Source: an uncultured Spirochaetaceae bacterium (lineage in GTDB: Bacteria > Spirochaetota > Spirochaetia > Treponematales > Treponemataceae). From it: a stretch of 13,646 nt of DNA. Location of the stretch: contig CADBRC010000117.1 in assembly GCA_902796985.1 (NCBI GenBank), positions 1 through 13,646 of the forward strand, written 5' to 3'. Positions 7,068 through 13,218 of the stretch are shown here, one piece after another (positions within the stretch are counted from its first letter, which is position 1; each line of letters starts with the position of its first letter). The notes under the pieces were generated by a model that ran no database searches, had not been told where the DNA came from, and was given only the letters and a program-made list of their open reading frames with translations. The translations under genes were made by a program, and so were the position numbers.

Positions 7068-8462
7068 ATGCAGGGTACGACGCGCCTGAAAAAGGAAGAC
7101 ACGACTGACATGACGCAGGGGGCCATCATCCCCCTGATTGTCCGTTTCTCCCTGCCCCTTCTCATGGGAAACCTTTTCCAGCAGCTTTACAATACCGTTG
7201 ACTGCGTTATCGTCGGCAACTACGTGGGCAAGGAGGCCCTCGCCGCGATAGGCTCCACGGGTTTCCTCATCAATGCCCTCATCGGCTTCTTCATGGGGCT
7301 CGCGGCGGGCGGGGCTGTCGTCATCTCCCAGTACTTCGGTGCAAAGGACTACGGCCGGGTGGGCAGGACCGTCCACACGATGCTTGCGGGGAGCCTCATT
7401 GCGGGCGTTTTCCTCATCGCATTCGGGCATTTCGCCTCGCCGGTCATGCTCCGCCTGATGGCTACTCCGGACGACGTGTTCGGCATGGCGGACAGCTATC
7501 TCCGCATCTACTTTGCGGGGTCGCTTTTCCAGCTGGTCTACAACGTTGCGGCGGGAATCCTCCGGGCGCTGGGCGACTCCCGGCGGCCCCTTTACTTCCT
7601 CATTGCCTCATCCCTCATCAACGTTGTTCTGGACTTTGTGTTCGTACTCGGGCTCGGCATGGGCATAGAGGGGGCGGCGTACGCGACGGTCATCTCGCAG
7701 GCGGTTGCGATGGTCCTCGTCCTCATCGTCATGCTGCGGACAAAGGAGTGCTACCGCCTTGTCCCGGGCAGGCTCAGGATAGACGGCCCGTGCCTTGCCC
7801 GCGTGCTCAGGCAGGGGCTTCCCGGCGGCATCCAGATGTCCATCACCGCCTTCTCCAACGTCTTCGTGATGAGCTACATAAACCGCTTCGGCTCCTCCTT
7901 CATGGCAGGCTGGGCATGCTTCGGCAAGATAGACCAGTTCTCCATGCTGTCCCTGCAGAGCATCTCGCTCGCCGTGACGACCTTTGCCGGACAGAACTAC
8001 GGCGCGCTCAAACTGGACCGGATAAAGAAAGGCTCTTCCGTGTCGCTCGGCCTCGCCTTCTCCTTCGGCATCGTCACGGTACTGCTCTTTGAATTCTTCC
8101 CCCACTTTCTGGTCGCCCTCTTCAACCGGGACGAGGAGGTCCTCTTCTACGGAATGTGCTTCCTCCGCGTCGGCGCGCCCTTCTACGTGTTCCGCTGCCT
8201 GACGATGGTTTTCTCCGGGGCCCTGCGCGGTTTGGGAAACGCCTTGTCTCCGACCATCGTCATGCTCTCTTCGTTCGTCGCCTTCCGCCAGCTCTACCTC
8301 TTCGTCATTACCCGGATTACGGACAGCTACGTCCCCATGCTCTTCGCCTATCCCGTCGGCTGGGGCCTCTGCGGCATCCTGATGGCCGTCGCATACCTTG
8401 CCTTTACGAGGAGCCGCCGCTTTACCGGCCATTTCAGCGGGATCGCAGATAAAACTGCATAA
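7068..8462 (+). CDS. MATE family multidrug/cation antiporter
   Basis: Inner-membrane exporter of 464 residues with about twelve hydrophobic helices, in the NorM/DinF superfamily, which exchanges organic cations or metabolites for Na+ or H+. The conserved start region DMTQGAIIPLIVRFSLPLLM, the helix 1 motif GNLFQQLYNTVDCVIVGNYVG and the second-half repeat (GLPGGIQMSITAFSNVFVM, then FAGQNYGALK) are standard MATE sequence, and both halves are intact. I chose ATG 7068 because MATE proteins usually carry ten to twenty residues before DMTxG. It has GCGGA 4 bases upstream. ATG 7110 (the Met of DMT), with AAGGA 13 bases upstream, is the alternative. An ATG at 7002 lies inside the lipoprotein gene and is unlikely. 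The 11-base gap to the lipoprotein stop suggests one transcript. The substrate cannot be predicted. Confidence 0.92.
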   Translation: MQGTTRLKKEDTTDMTQGAIIPLIVRFSLPLLMGNLFQQLYNTVDCVIVGNYVGKEALAAIGSTGFLINALIGFFMGLAAGGAVVISQYFGAKDYGRVGRTVHTMLAGSLIAGVFLIAFGHFASPVMLRLMATPDDVFGMADSYLRIYFAGSLFQLVYNVAAGILRALGDSRRPLYFLIASSLINVVLDFVFVLGLGMGIEGAAYATVISQAVAMVLVLIVMLRTKECYRLVPGRLRIDGPCLARVLRQGLPGGIQMSITAFSNVFVMSYINRFGSSFMAGWACFGKIDQFSMLSLQSISLAVTTFAGQNYGALKLDRIKKGSSVSLGLAFSFGIVTVLLFEFFPHFLVALFNRDEEVLFYGMCFLRVGAPFYVFRCLTMVFSGALRGLGNALSPTIVMLSSFVAFRQLYLFVITRITDSYVPMLFAYPVGWGLCGILMAVAYLAFTRSRRFTGHFSGIADKTA

Positions 8463-8536
8463 ATATGCAGGAATTCCGTAGAAGATGAATAAAAAATCTT
8501 GACAGCCCCCATAATTTCCAAGATAATATCCTTATT
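8463..8536 (+). promoter_or_regulatory. Intergenic promoter of the aminotransferase gene; predicts leaderless mRNA
   Basis: A perfect consensus TTGACA (8499-8504) lies 17 bases before GATAAT (8522-8527), the best promoter in the window. The ATG at 8537 follows after 9 bases, so the transcript should have a leader of zero to about three bases. No purine-rich ribosome binding site precedes the ATG (the sequence is TCCTTATT). The spacer is markedly A+T-rich. CTGCAT-N4-ATGCAG (8455-8470) at the MATE stop could form a weak 6-bp hairpin but has no T-tract. Confidence 0.7.
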
Positions 8537-9829
8537 ATGATTAACGAACTGGCACAAGAGTTGAACGATGCCCTTTCGGGCACGACCGCGGGAAGCCTCC
8601 TCTCGGACATGGGGCAGAGGCTCTACTTCCCTAAGGGGATTATCGCCCAGAGCGGTGAGGCCAAGAAGCTCGGCAAAACCGCCAACGGAACGATAGGAAT
8701 GACGGTCATTGACGGCAGCCCCGTCGCCCTGCCTTCCGTGCAGGAAATCGTCCCTGCCCTCAGCTCGCGGGAGCTGGTCGCCTACGCACCGACCGCCGGT
8801 AACCCCGACCTCCGCGCCCTGTGGAAGGAGAGCATCATAAAGAAGAACCCTTCGCTCAAAGGCAAGCTCTTCTCCCTCCCCGCCCTTGTGCCCGGACTGA
8901 CGGCGGGCATTTCATACCTGGCTGACCTCTTTCTGGACGAAGAACATTCGCTCATTGCGAGCGACCCCTCCTGGGACAACTACGTGCTCATCGCGAATGC
9001 ACGGCGCAACGCCCCCTTCGTCCAGTTCCAGATGTTCAAGGACGGCAGGTTCAACATAGCCGGACTGAAGGAGAAGATGGAAGAGGAGGCCAAACGGGGC
9101 TCTGTCCGCGTCCTCCTGAACTTCCCCCAGAACCCCTCCGGCTACAGCCCGACCGCTGACGAGGCAAAGGAAATCATCGCCTTCGTCAAGAGCCTCGCCG
9201 ACAGGGGAGTGAAGGTCATGATCTGGTGTGATGATGCCTACTTCGGACTGGACTATGAGGAGAACATCGAGAAGCAGTCCCTCTTCGCATATCTTGCCGA
9301 CCTGAGCGAGAACGTCCTCGCCGCCAAGATTGACGGCCCGACCAAGGAGGACTTCGCCTGGGGCTTCCGCTGCGGCTTCATCACTTTTGCGGGCAAGGGC
9401 ATGACCGAGGCGCAGTATGATGCGCTCGTCAAGAAGCTGATGGGGGCAATCCGCTCCTCCGTTTCCTGCTCTTCCACCGTGCCCCAGTCCCTCCTGCTCC
9501 GCGCCTTCAAGAATCCCGGCTTTGAGACGCAGAAGGCTGAGCTCAGGAAGGTGCTGGAGGCCCGCTACCGGAAGGTCCGTGCCTTCGTGGACGGCCATAA
9601 GAGCGGCGCGCTGGAGGCCCTGCCCTTCAACTCCGGCTACTTCATGGCCTTCGATACCAGGAAGGTGGACGCGGAGCAGCTGCGGCAGACGTTGCTAAAG
9701 GAGCGCGGAATCGGTACAATAGCGATTGACGCCCATACCCTGCGCGTCGCATTCAGCAGCCTTGAAGAGGACCAGATTGATACCGTTTACAGCGCGATAT
9801 ATGAGGAGGCCGAACGGCTCTCAAAATAG
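8537..9829 (+). CDS. PLP-dependent aminotransferase, class I/II (fold type I)
   Basis: Cytoplasmic transaminase of 430 residues. Cofactor residues can be placed: the NFPQNPSG motif with Asn199, WCDDAY with Asp232 (pyridine nitrogen) and Tyr235, Lys270 in DGPTKEDFAWGFRCGF as the Schiff-base lysine, the Arg of that motif for the phosphate, and Arg403 in LRVAFSS for the substrate carboxylate. The lysine sits in TKEDFAWGFR rather than the SFSK-x-x-G-L-x-G-x-R of classical aspartate aminotransferase, so this is a divergent branch seen, as I recall, in spirochaetes and anaerobes. Early sequence YAPTAGNPDLRALW matches the substrate-entry region of the family. The start is fixed by the conserved N-terminus and the promoter, but there is no ribosome binding site. 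The amino-acid substrate is undetermined. Its 3' end overlaps the start of the next lipoprotein gene by 29 bases. Confidence 0.9.
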   Translation: MINELAQELNDALSGTTAGSLLSDMGQRLYFPKGIIAQSGEAKKLGKTANGTIGMTVIDGSPVALPSVQEIVPALSSRELVAYAPTAGNPDLRALWKESIIKKNPSLKGKLFSLPALVPGLTAGISYLADLFLDEEHSLIASDPSWDNYVLIANARRNAPFVQFQMFKDGRFNIAGLKEKMEEEAKRGSVRVLLNFPQNPSGYSPTADEAKEIIAFVKSLADRGVKVMIWCDDAYFGLDYEENIEKQSLFAYLADLSENVLAAKIDGPTKEDFAWGFRCGFITFAGKGMTEAQYDALVKKLMGAIRSSVSCSSTVPQSLLLRAFKNPGFETQKAELRKVLEARYRKVRAFVDGHKSGALEALPFNSGYFMAFDTRKVDAEQLRQTLLKERGIGTIAIDAHTLRVAFSSLEEDQIDTVYSAIYEEAERLSK

Positions 9830-11096
9830 ATTCCTGTCAGGGGCAGCAGGGCTTCTTGCCCTCTGCCTCCTGTTTTGCTCCTGCCAGCGCGGGCAGGAGG
9901 ACGCTGTCGTTATATGGAGTGACCGGGCGGAGCTTGCCTCCTGCGTGGAGCTGTTCAACGCGACCCACGACATAAAGGCGGTGCTCGTCTACAAGGACAG
10001 CGTGTCCCGCTCGCTGCCGCCCGCCCGCGATGAAGTTCCCCCGGATCTGGTCATCGGTCCCTGGCTCAAAACTTCCGCCGTCAAGAAGCATTTCTCGCCC
10101 GCCGAGAAGTTCTTCAGCCAGAACAAGCTTCCCAAGCAGATTTTTTATGCCAATATGCTCGCCTACGGTTCCTCGGGCGGTACCCAGTACCTTCTGCCCG
10201 TCAGCTTCAACCTGCCCGCCGTTGTGTTCGGGGAGGAGAACGCCGGCTACATAAAGGACAGCCATATCCTGACGCTGGATCAGATATGGGAGGCGGATGC
10301 CGACTTCTCCAGGGAGGACGACAAGGGCGTATACCAGAAGATGGGCTTCGCCCCCTCCTGGGACGAGGACTTCCTCTACTTTGCGGCCAAGGCGAAGGGG
10401 GCGGCATTCGCGGAGAGCGAGAGCACCTTCTCCTATGACCGGAATGCACTCGATTCCGCCGTGAAATACCTGCAGAACTGGACCCTCTCCAACCACACGT
10501 CCTCCGCAGCCGAACAGGACTTCATGTTCAGTTACCTCTATAAGCCGGAGAGCGAATGGCTTTCGGAGGGCAGGAGCCTCTTTACGTACATGAACAGCCG
10601 CGAGTTCTACACGATGAAGGGGGACTCCGACTCCGGCCTCTCGTTCCGCTGGGTTTCGACCGGCAGGGGCATACCGGTGGAGGACGACATGGTCTGCATG
10701 GGCATGTACAAGCGGGCGAGGAACCCCAACAAGGCGGAGGTCTTCATTGAATGGTTCTTCCGCGAGGACACGCAGAAGGCGATGATGGAGCGGTCGCGGG
10801 ACATGGCTCTGGACACCAAGGAATTCGGCATAGCGGGAGGATTTTCTTCCATAAAGAACGTCAATGCGAGCCTTTTTCCGTCATTCTACCACGAGCTTCT
10901 GGGCAACATGCCTCCTGAGGAGCAGCTTGTCCTGCCGGAGGTTCTGCCGGCCCGCTTTGCCATCTTCAAGGAACGGATTATCATCCCCTTCCTCGTGGAG
11001 AACTGTCAGGCGGAGCAGGCTGAGGAAAACAAGCCGGTGAAAGAGCATAAGAGTCTGGACGGCTACATCGCGGACTGGAGCCGGCAGGCGTTCTAG
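9801..11096 (+). CDS. Solute-binding lipoprotein, ABC family 1-like
   Basis: Second periplasmic binding lipoprotein, 431 residues, only distantly like the one at 5674. From ATG 9801 the N-terminus has a basic region (MRRPNGSQNR), a hydrophobic run (LSGAAGLLALCLLF) and CSC, with Cys28 the likelier lipidation site. The mature part begins with a strand (AVVIWSDRAELASCVELFN), as in family 1 binding proteins; later come PDLVIGPWL near residue 85 and GRGIPVEDDMVCMGM near 293. The start lies inside the aminotransferase gene in another frame, 26 bases before that gene's stop. AGGAGG lies just after, not before, the ATG, so initiation probably depends on coupling to the upstream gene. Starting later (for example CTG 9834) would remove all positive charges from the signal peptide. 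No transporter membrane genes are nearby. The ligand and the reason for pairing with an aminotransferase are unknown. Confidence 0.8.
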   Translation: MRRPNGSQNRFLSGAAGLLALCLLFCSCQRGQEDAVVIWSDRAELASCVELFNATHDIKAVLVYKDSVSRSLPPARDEVPPDLVIGPWLKTSAVKKHFSPAEKFFSQNKLPKQIFYANMLAYGSSGGTQYLLPVSFNLPAVVFGEENAGYIKDSHILTLDQIWEADADFSREDDKGVYQKMGFAPSWDEDFLYFAAKAKGAAFAESESTFSYDRNALDSAVKYLQNWTLSNHTSSAAEQDFMFSYLYKPESEWLSEGRSLFTYMNSREFYTMKGDSDSGLSFRWVSTGRGIPVEDDMVCMGMYKRARNPNKAEVFIEWFFREDTQKAMMERSRDMALDTKEFGIAGGFSSIKNVNASLFPSFYHELLGNMPPEEQLVLPEVLPARFAIFKERIIIPFLVENCQAEQAEENKPVKEHKSLDGYIADWSRQAF

Positions 11097-11207
11097 GCAT
11101 ACCGGCGCGTCCGGGGGCGGTCCTGACAGGGCGGCTCTGCCCGGCGGCCTTTGACAACGGGCCCTGGAGGGCGGCCGTTTAGCGGGGGCTGCCCTGCGGC
11201 ATACGTC
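11097..11207. other. Intergenic spacer with weak hairpins, no gene
   Basis: This very G+C-rich spacer holds no convincing ORF. AGGGCGGCC (11168-11176) and GGCTGCCCT (11187-11195) can form a 9-bp stem with one G-U pair and a 10-base loop, but no T-tract follows, so it is at best a poor terminator for the lipoprotein gene. GGGC-N6-GCCC near 11128 is weaker still. TTGACAACGGGCCC (11151-11164) resembles TGGACAACAGGTCC (11208-11221) at 11 of 14 positions, 57 bases apart; the second contains the proposed -35 of the permease gene. Confidence 0.4.
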
Positions 11208-11236
11208 TGGACAACAGGTCCGTCCTGCACTATACT
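11208..11236 (+). promoter_or_regulatory. Putative promoter of the SLC13-type permease; predicts leaderless mRNA
   Basis: TGGACA (11208-11213) and TATACT (11231-11236) are separated by exactly 17 bases. The -10 ends 6 bases before ATG 11243, placing the expected transcription start on the A of the start codon. No Shine-Dalgarno sequence is present. The string TATACTGCCTGCATG closely matches TATACTTGCCTCATG at the first lipoprotein gene. Confidence 0.65.
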
Positions 11237-11242
11237 GCCTGC

Positions 11243-12583
11243 ATGATAAACTTGAAATTCGTCATCCTGGCCGTCGCGCTCGTCATGTACGCGCTTGTCA
11301 TCGCTTTTCAGGACAAGAAGGTCTTCTTTACGACGGGGGCGGCGGTCATCGTCCTCCTCCTCGGGACAATCCTGCCCGGGGCAATCTTCCGCATGCCGCA
11401 GGGCTATTCCGGGTCCGCCCGCCTCTACGCCCTGCTCTATTCGCTGACGGAGGCGGTCAACTGGAACGTCCTCCTCATTTATATCGGCAGCATGATTATT
11501 GCGGCCCTTTTCATCTATTCCAAAGTGCCGGCCCGCATAGCGGATGCGATTATCGCCGGATGCAGCAACACCGGGGTCGCCATCGTCGCCATCCTTGCGA
11601 TGACCGGCATCATCTCGATCTTCGTTGAGAACGTCGCGACCGTCCTTGTCATGGCACCGATAGCCCTCGCCCTCTGCAAGAAGCTTAATCTGAAGCCGGT
11701 CAACTTCATGGTCGGCCTCTCCGTGATGAGCAATCTGGAAGGAACGGCTACGCTTGTCGGCGACCCGCCCTCTATGATTTTCGCAAGCTACGCGGGCTAC
11801 AACTTCAACGACTTCTTCGTGCATGACGGAACGCTCTCCATCTTCTTCGTCGTGCAGACCGGCATGCTCGCGGGCTGCCTCTTCTTCTACGCATTCTTTG
11901 CCAAGACGGGCAAAAACAAGCTGGACATGGAAAAGACCCGGGTCGTTTCCTGGCTGCCCTTCGTGCTGCTGCTGGCCATGATTTTCGGGCTGGCAGCCAT
12001 CTCGTTCATCCCGGTGGAAATCAAATTCCTCAGCGGTCTCTTCGTCTTTACGCTCGGAACGATCGGGGTGATCTGGTACAAGCTGCTGCAGGGAAGGTCA
12101 CGGTCTGAGACCATCGAGATGATAAAGGGCCTGGACTGGGAGACAATCGGATTCCTCATCGGCATCTTCATCGTCATAGCCGCAATCCAGCAGGCGGGCC
12201 TGCTTGAGGACTTCGCCCATTTCCTTGCGGGGCTGACCGGTGGTTCCAAGTTAGCGGGCTTCATCATCATCCTCATGGTTTCCGTCGTCATCTCCGGCTT
12301 TGTGGACAACGTGCCCTACATCATCGCCATGCTGCCCGTCGCGGACACGCTCGCACGGAGCATGGGACAGCGGCCGGAGCTGTACATGTTCGCCCTGCTG
12401 GTGGGCAGCTGTCTGGGAGGCAACCTGACCCCCTTCGGTGCGAGTGCGAACATCGTCTCAATGGGAATCCTGAAGAAAGAGGGATACCCCATGTCCTTCG
12501 CCGGATGGCTCAAGCTGGGCGTGCCCTTCACCGTCATTACGACGGCAGCCGCAGGACTTGTCCTCTGGCTTCTCTGGGCTTGA
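11243..12583 (+). CDS. SLC13/ArsB-type anion permease (ion transporter superfamily)
   Basis: Inner-membrane secondary transporter of 446 residues with about eleven hydrophobic segments, in the ArsB/NhaD/CitMHS branch of the ion transporter superfamily. The family's paired half-repeats are visible: ENVATVLVMAPIALALCKKL near residue 132 followed by GTATLVGDPPSMIFASYAG near 166, then VDNVPYIIAMLPV near 354 followed by GSCLGGNLTPFGASANIV near 388. The two re-entrant hairpin motifs (G-x-x-x-x-x-G-D-P-P and N-L-T-P-F-G-A-S-A-N) form the substrate site in relatives. No arsR, arsC or arsA-like gene is adjacent, so arsenite export is not supported; Na+/H+ exchange or uptake of an organic or inorganic anion are alternatives. 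The gene stands alone, with its own promoter and a strong hairpin just after its stop. Conserved sequence begins directly at ATG 11243, which lacks a ribosome binding site. Confidence 0.88.
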   Translation: MINLKFVILAVALVMYALVIAFQDKKVFFTTGAAVIVLLLGTILPGAIFRMPQGYSGSARLYALLYSLTEAVNWNVLLIYIGSMIIAALFIYSKVPARIADAIIAGCSNTGVAIVAILAMTGIISIFVENVATVLVMAPIALALCKKLNLKPVNFMVGLSVMSNLEGTATLVGDPPSMIFASYAGYNFNDFFVHDGTLSIFFVVQTGMLAGCLFFYAFFAKTGKNKLDMEKTRVVSWLPFVLLLAMIFGLAAISFIPVEIKFLSGLFVFTLGTIGVIWYKLLQGRSRSETIEMIKGLDWETIGFLIGIFIVIAAIQQAGLLEDFAHFLAGLTGGSKLAGFIIILMVSVVISGFVDNVPYIIAMLPVADTLARSMGQRPELYMFALLVGSCLGGNLTPFGASANIVSMGILKKEGYPMSFAGWLKLGVPFTVITTAAAGLVLWLLWA

Positions 12584-12588
12584 CGGAA

Positions 12589-12631
12589 GGTTCTTTCAGG
12601 GGCAGCCGCCGGGCTGTTCCCTGAAAGAACC
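12589..12631. other. Long perfect hairpin between permease and NusG-like genes
   Basis: GGTTCTTTCAGG (12589-12600) is exactly complementary to CCTGAAAGAACC (12620-12631). One more G-C pair, a G-U pair, a one-base bulge and a further 5 bp (CAGCC with GGCTG) extend the stem to a GCCG tetraloop. It begins 6 bases after the permease stop and ends 3 bases before the -35-like TGGACA of the next gene. No U-tract follows on either strand, so it is not a classical intrinsic terminator. It may block transcription in a different way, protect the 3' end of the permease mRNA from exonucleases, or bind a protein. Confidence 0.85.
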
Positions 12632-12634
12632 TAA

Positions 12635-12663
12635 TGGACAGAACTTTCTTAAAATGCTATCAT
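12635..12663 (+). promoter_or_regulatory. Putative promoter of the NusG/LoaP-like gene
   Basis: TGGACA (12635-12640) lies exactly 17 bases before TATCAT (12658-12663), which carries an upstream TGC. Transcription would start near 12670, leaving a leader of about 15 bases before ATG 12685, with GGGAAG directly against the start codon. The same -35 hexamer is used by the permease gene upstream. Motif prediction only. Confidence 0.5.
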
Positions 12664-12684
12664 CTGGCACGGGTTTGCGGGAAG

Positions 12685-13218
12685 ATGGAATACTATTGCC
12701 TGATGGTCAAGACAAGAAAAGAAGAGACGTTCAAGAAACGCCTGGAAAAGAGCTTTAAGATTGCGGGCAAAGACATAGAAGTAATCTTCTTCAAGAAAAA
12801 GCTCCGCAACAACAAGAACGTTGAATACGAGGAACCTCTTTTCAAGAGCTACGTCTTTCTGGCTGCCAAAGAAATGGATTTGGAGACCATCAACATCGTC
12901 AAGCGGACTGAGGACTTCTACAAATTCCTGAACAATAACCGTGACATAAAGCCCCTGAAAGGAACGGATCTGGATTACGTCAGCAGGCTCCTGAACTTTG
13001 GTGAGACGCAGGGCCTGTCCAAAATCTATTTCGACGAAAACATGCAGATTGTCGTGACGGAAGGTCCCATGGCGGGATTCATCGGAAAGATATACAAGGT
13101 GAACAAGCGCCAGCGGCGTGTCACCGTCCTGCTGGAGATGTTCCACAACCAGATAAAGTTCGATCTGGGCTACGAGCTGATACGGCCGGACCCGTCCTAC
13201 AAGAAGAATCAGTCCTAG
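12685..13218 (+). CDS. NusG-paralogue transcription antiterminator (LoaP-like), NGN + KOW
   Basis: RNA-polymerase-associated elongation factor of 177 residues. MEYYCLMVKTRKEETFKKRL is the first strand and helix of a NusG N-terminal domain, and FKSYVFL near residue 51 is its conserved inner strand. The C-terminal KOW domain runs from about 128 (VTEGPMAGFIGKIYKVNKRQ). Its KRQRR patch resembles specialised NusG paralogues of the LoaP group, which let polymerase read through terminators in long biosynthetic operons; housekeeping NusG has a different KOW end (no GR-x-T-P-V-E). ATG 12685 is chosen because the fold starts there; the ATG at 12634 adds a tail overlapping the promoter. It is single, with no target operon directly downstream. 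It is visibly A+T-richer than its neighbours (two 60-base lines counted by hand gave 40 and 43% G+C, against 65% in a line of the aminotransferase gene), suggesting separate ancestry. Confidence 0.82.
   Translation: MEYYCLMVKTRKEETFKKRLEKSFKIAGKDIEVIFFKKKLRNNKNVEYEEPLFKSYVFLAAKEMDLETINIVKRTEDFYKFLNNNRDIKPLKGTDLDYVSRLLNFGETQGLSKIYFDENMQIVVTEGPMAGFIGKIYKVNKRQRRVTVLLEMFHNQIKFDLGYELIRPDPSYKKNQS

Noticed and set aside
7608..8432. A 274-codon minus-strand frame antisense to the MATE gene
   Set aside because: It is extremely rich in Glu, Asp, His, Arg and Gly, as expected from the complement of hydrophobic membrane codons. No domain is recognisable.
11243..12583. Arsenite efflux gene arsB as a firm call
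   Set aside because: The motifs are shared by the entire ion transporter superfamily, and there are no arsenic resistance genes or ArsR-type regulator nearby.
12691..12705. TACTAT-TGCCTG-ATG inside the NusG-like gene, which resembles the leaderless element of two other genes and would start the protein at 12703
   Set aside because: There is no -35 at 16-18 bases, and the bases encode YYCLMV, the first strand of the NGN fold, which the protein needs. The similarity is best explained by coding constraint.
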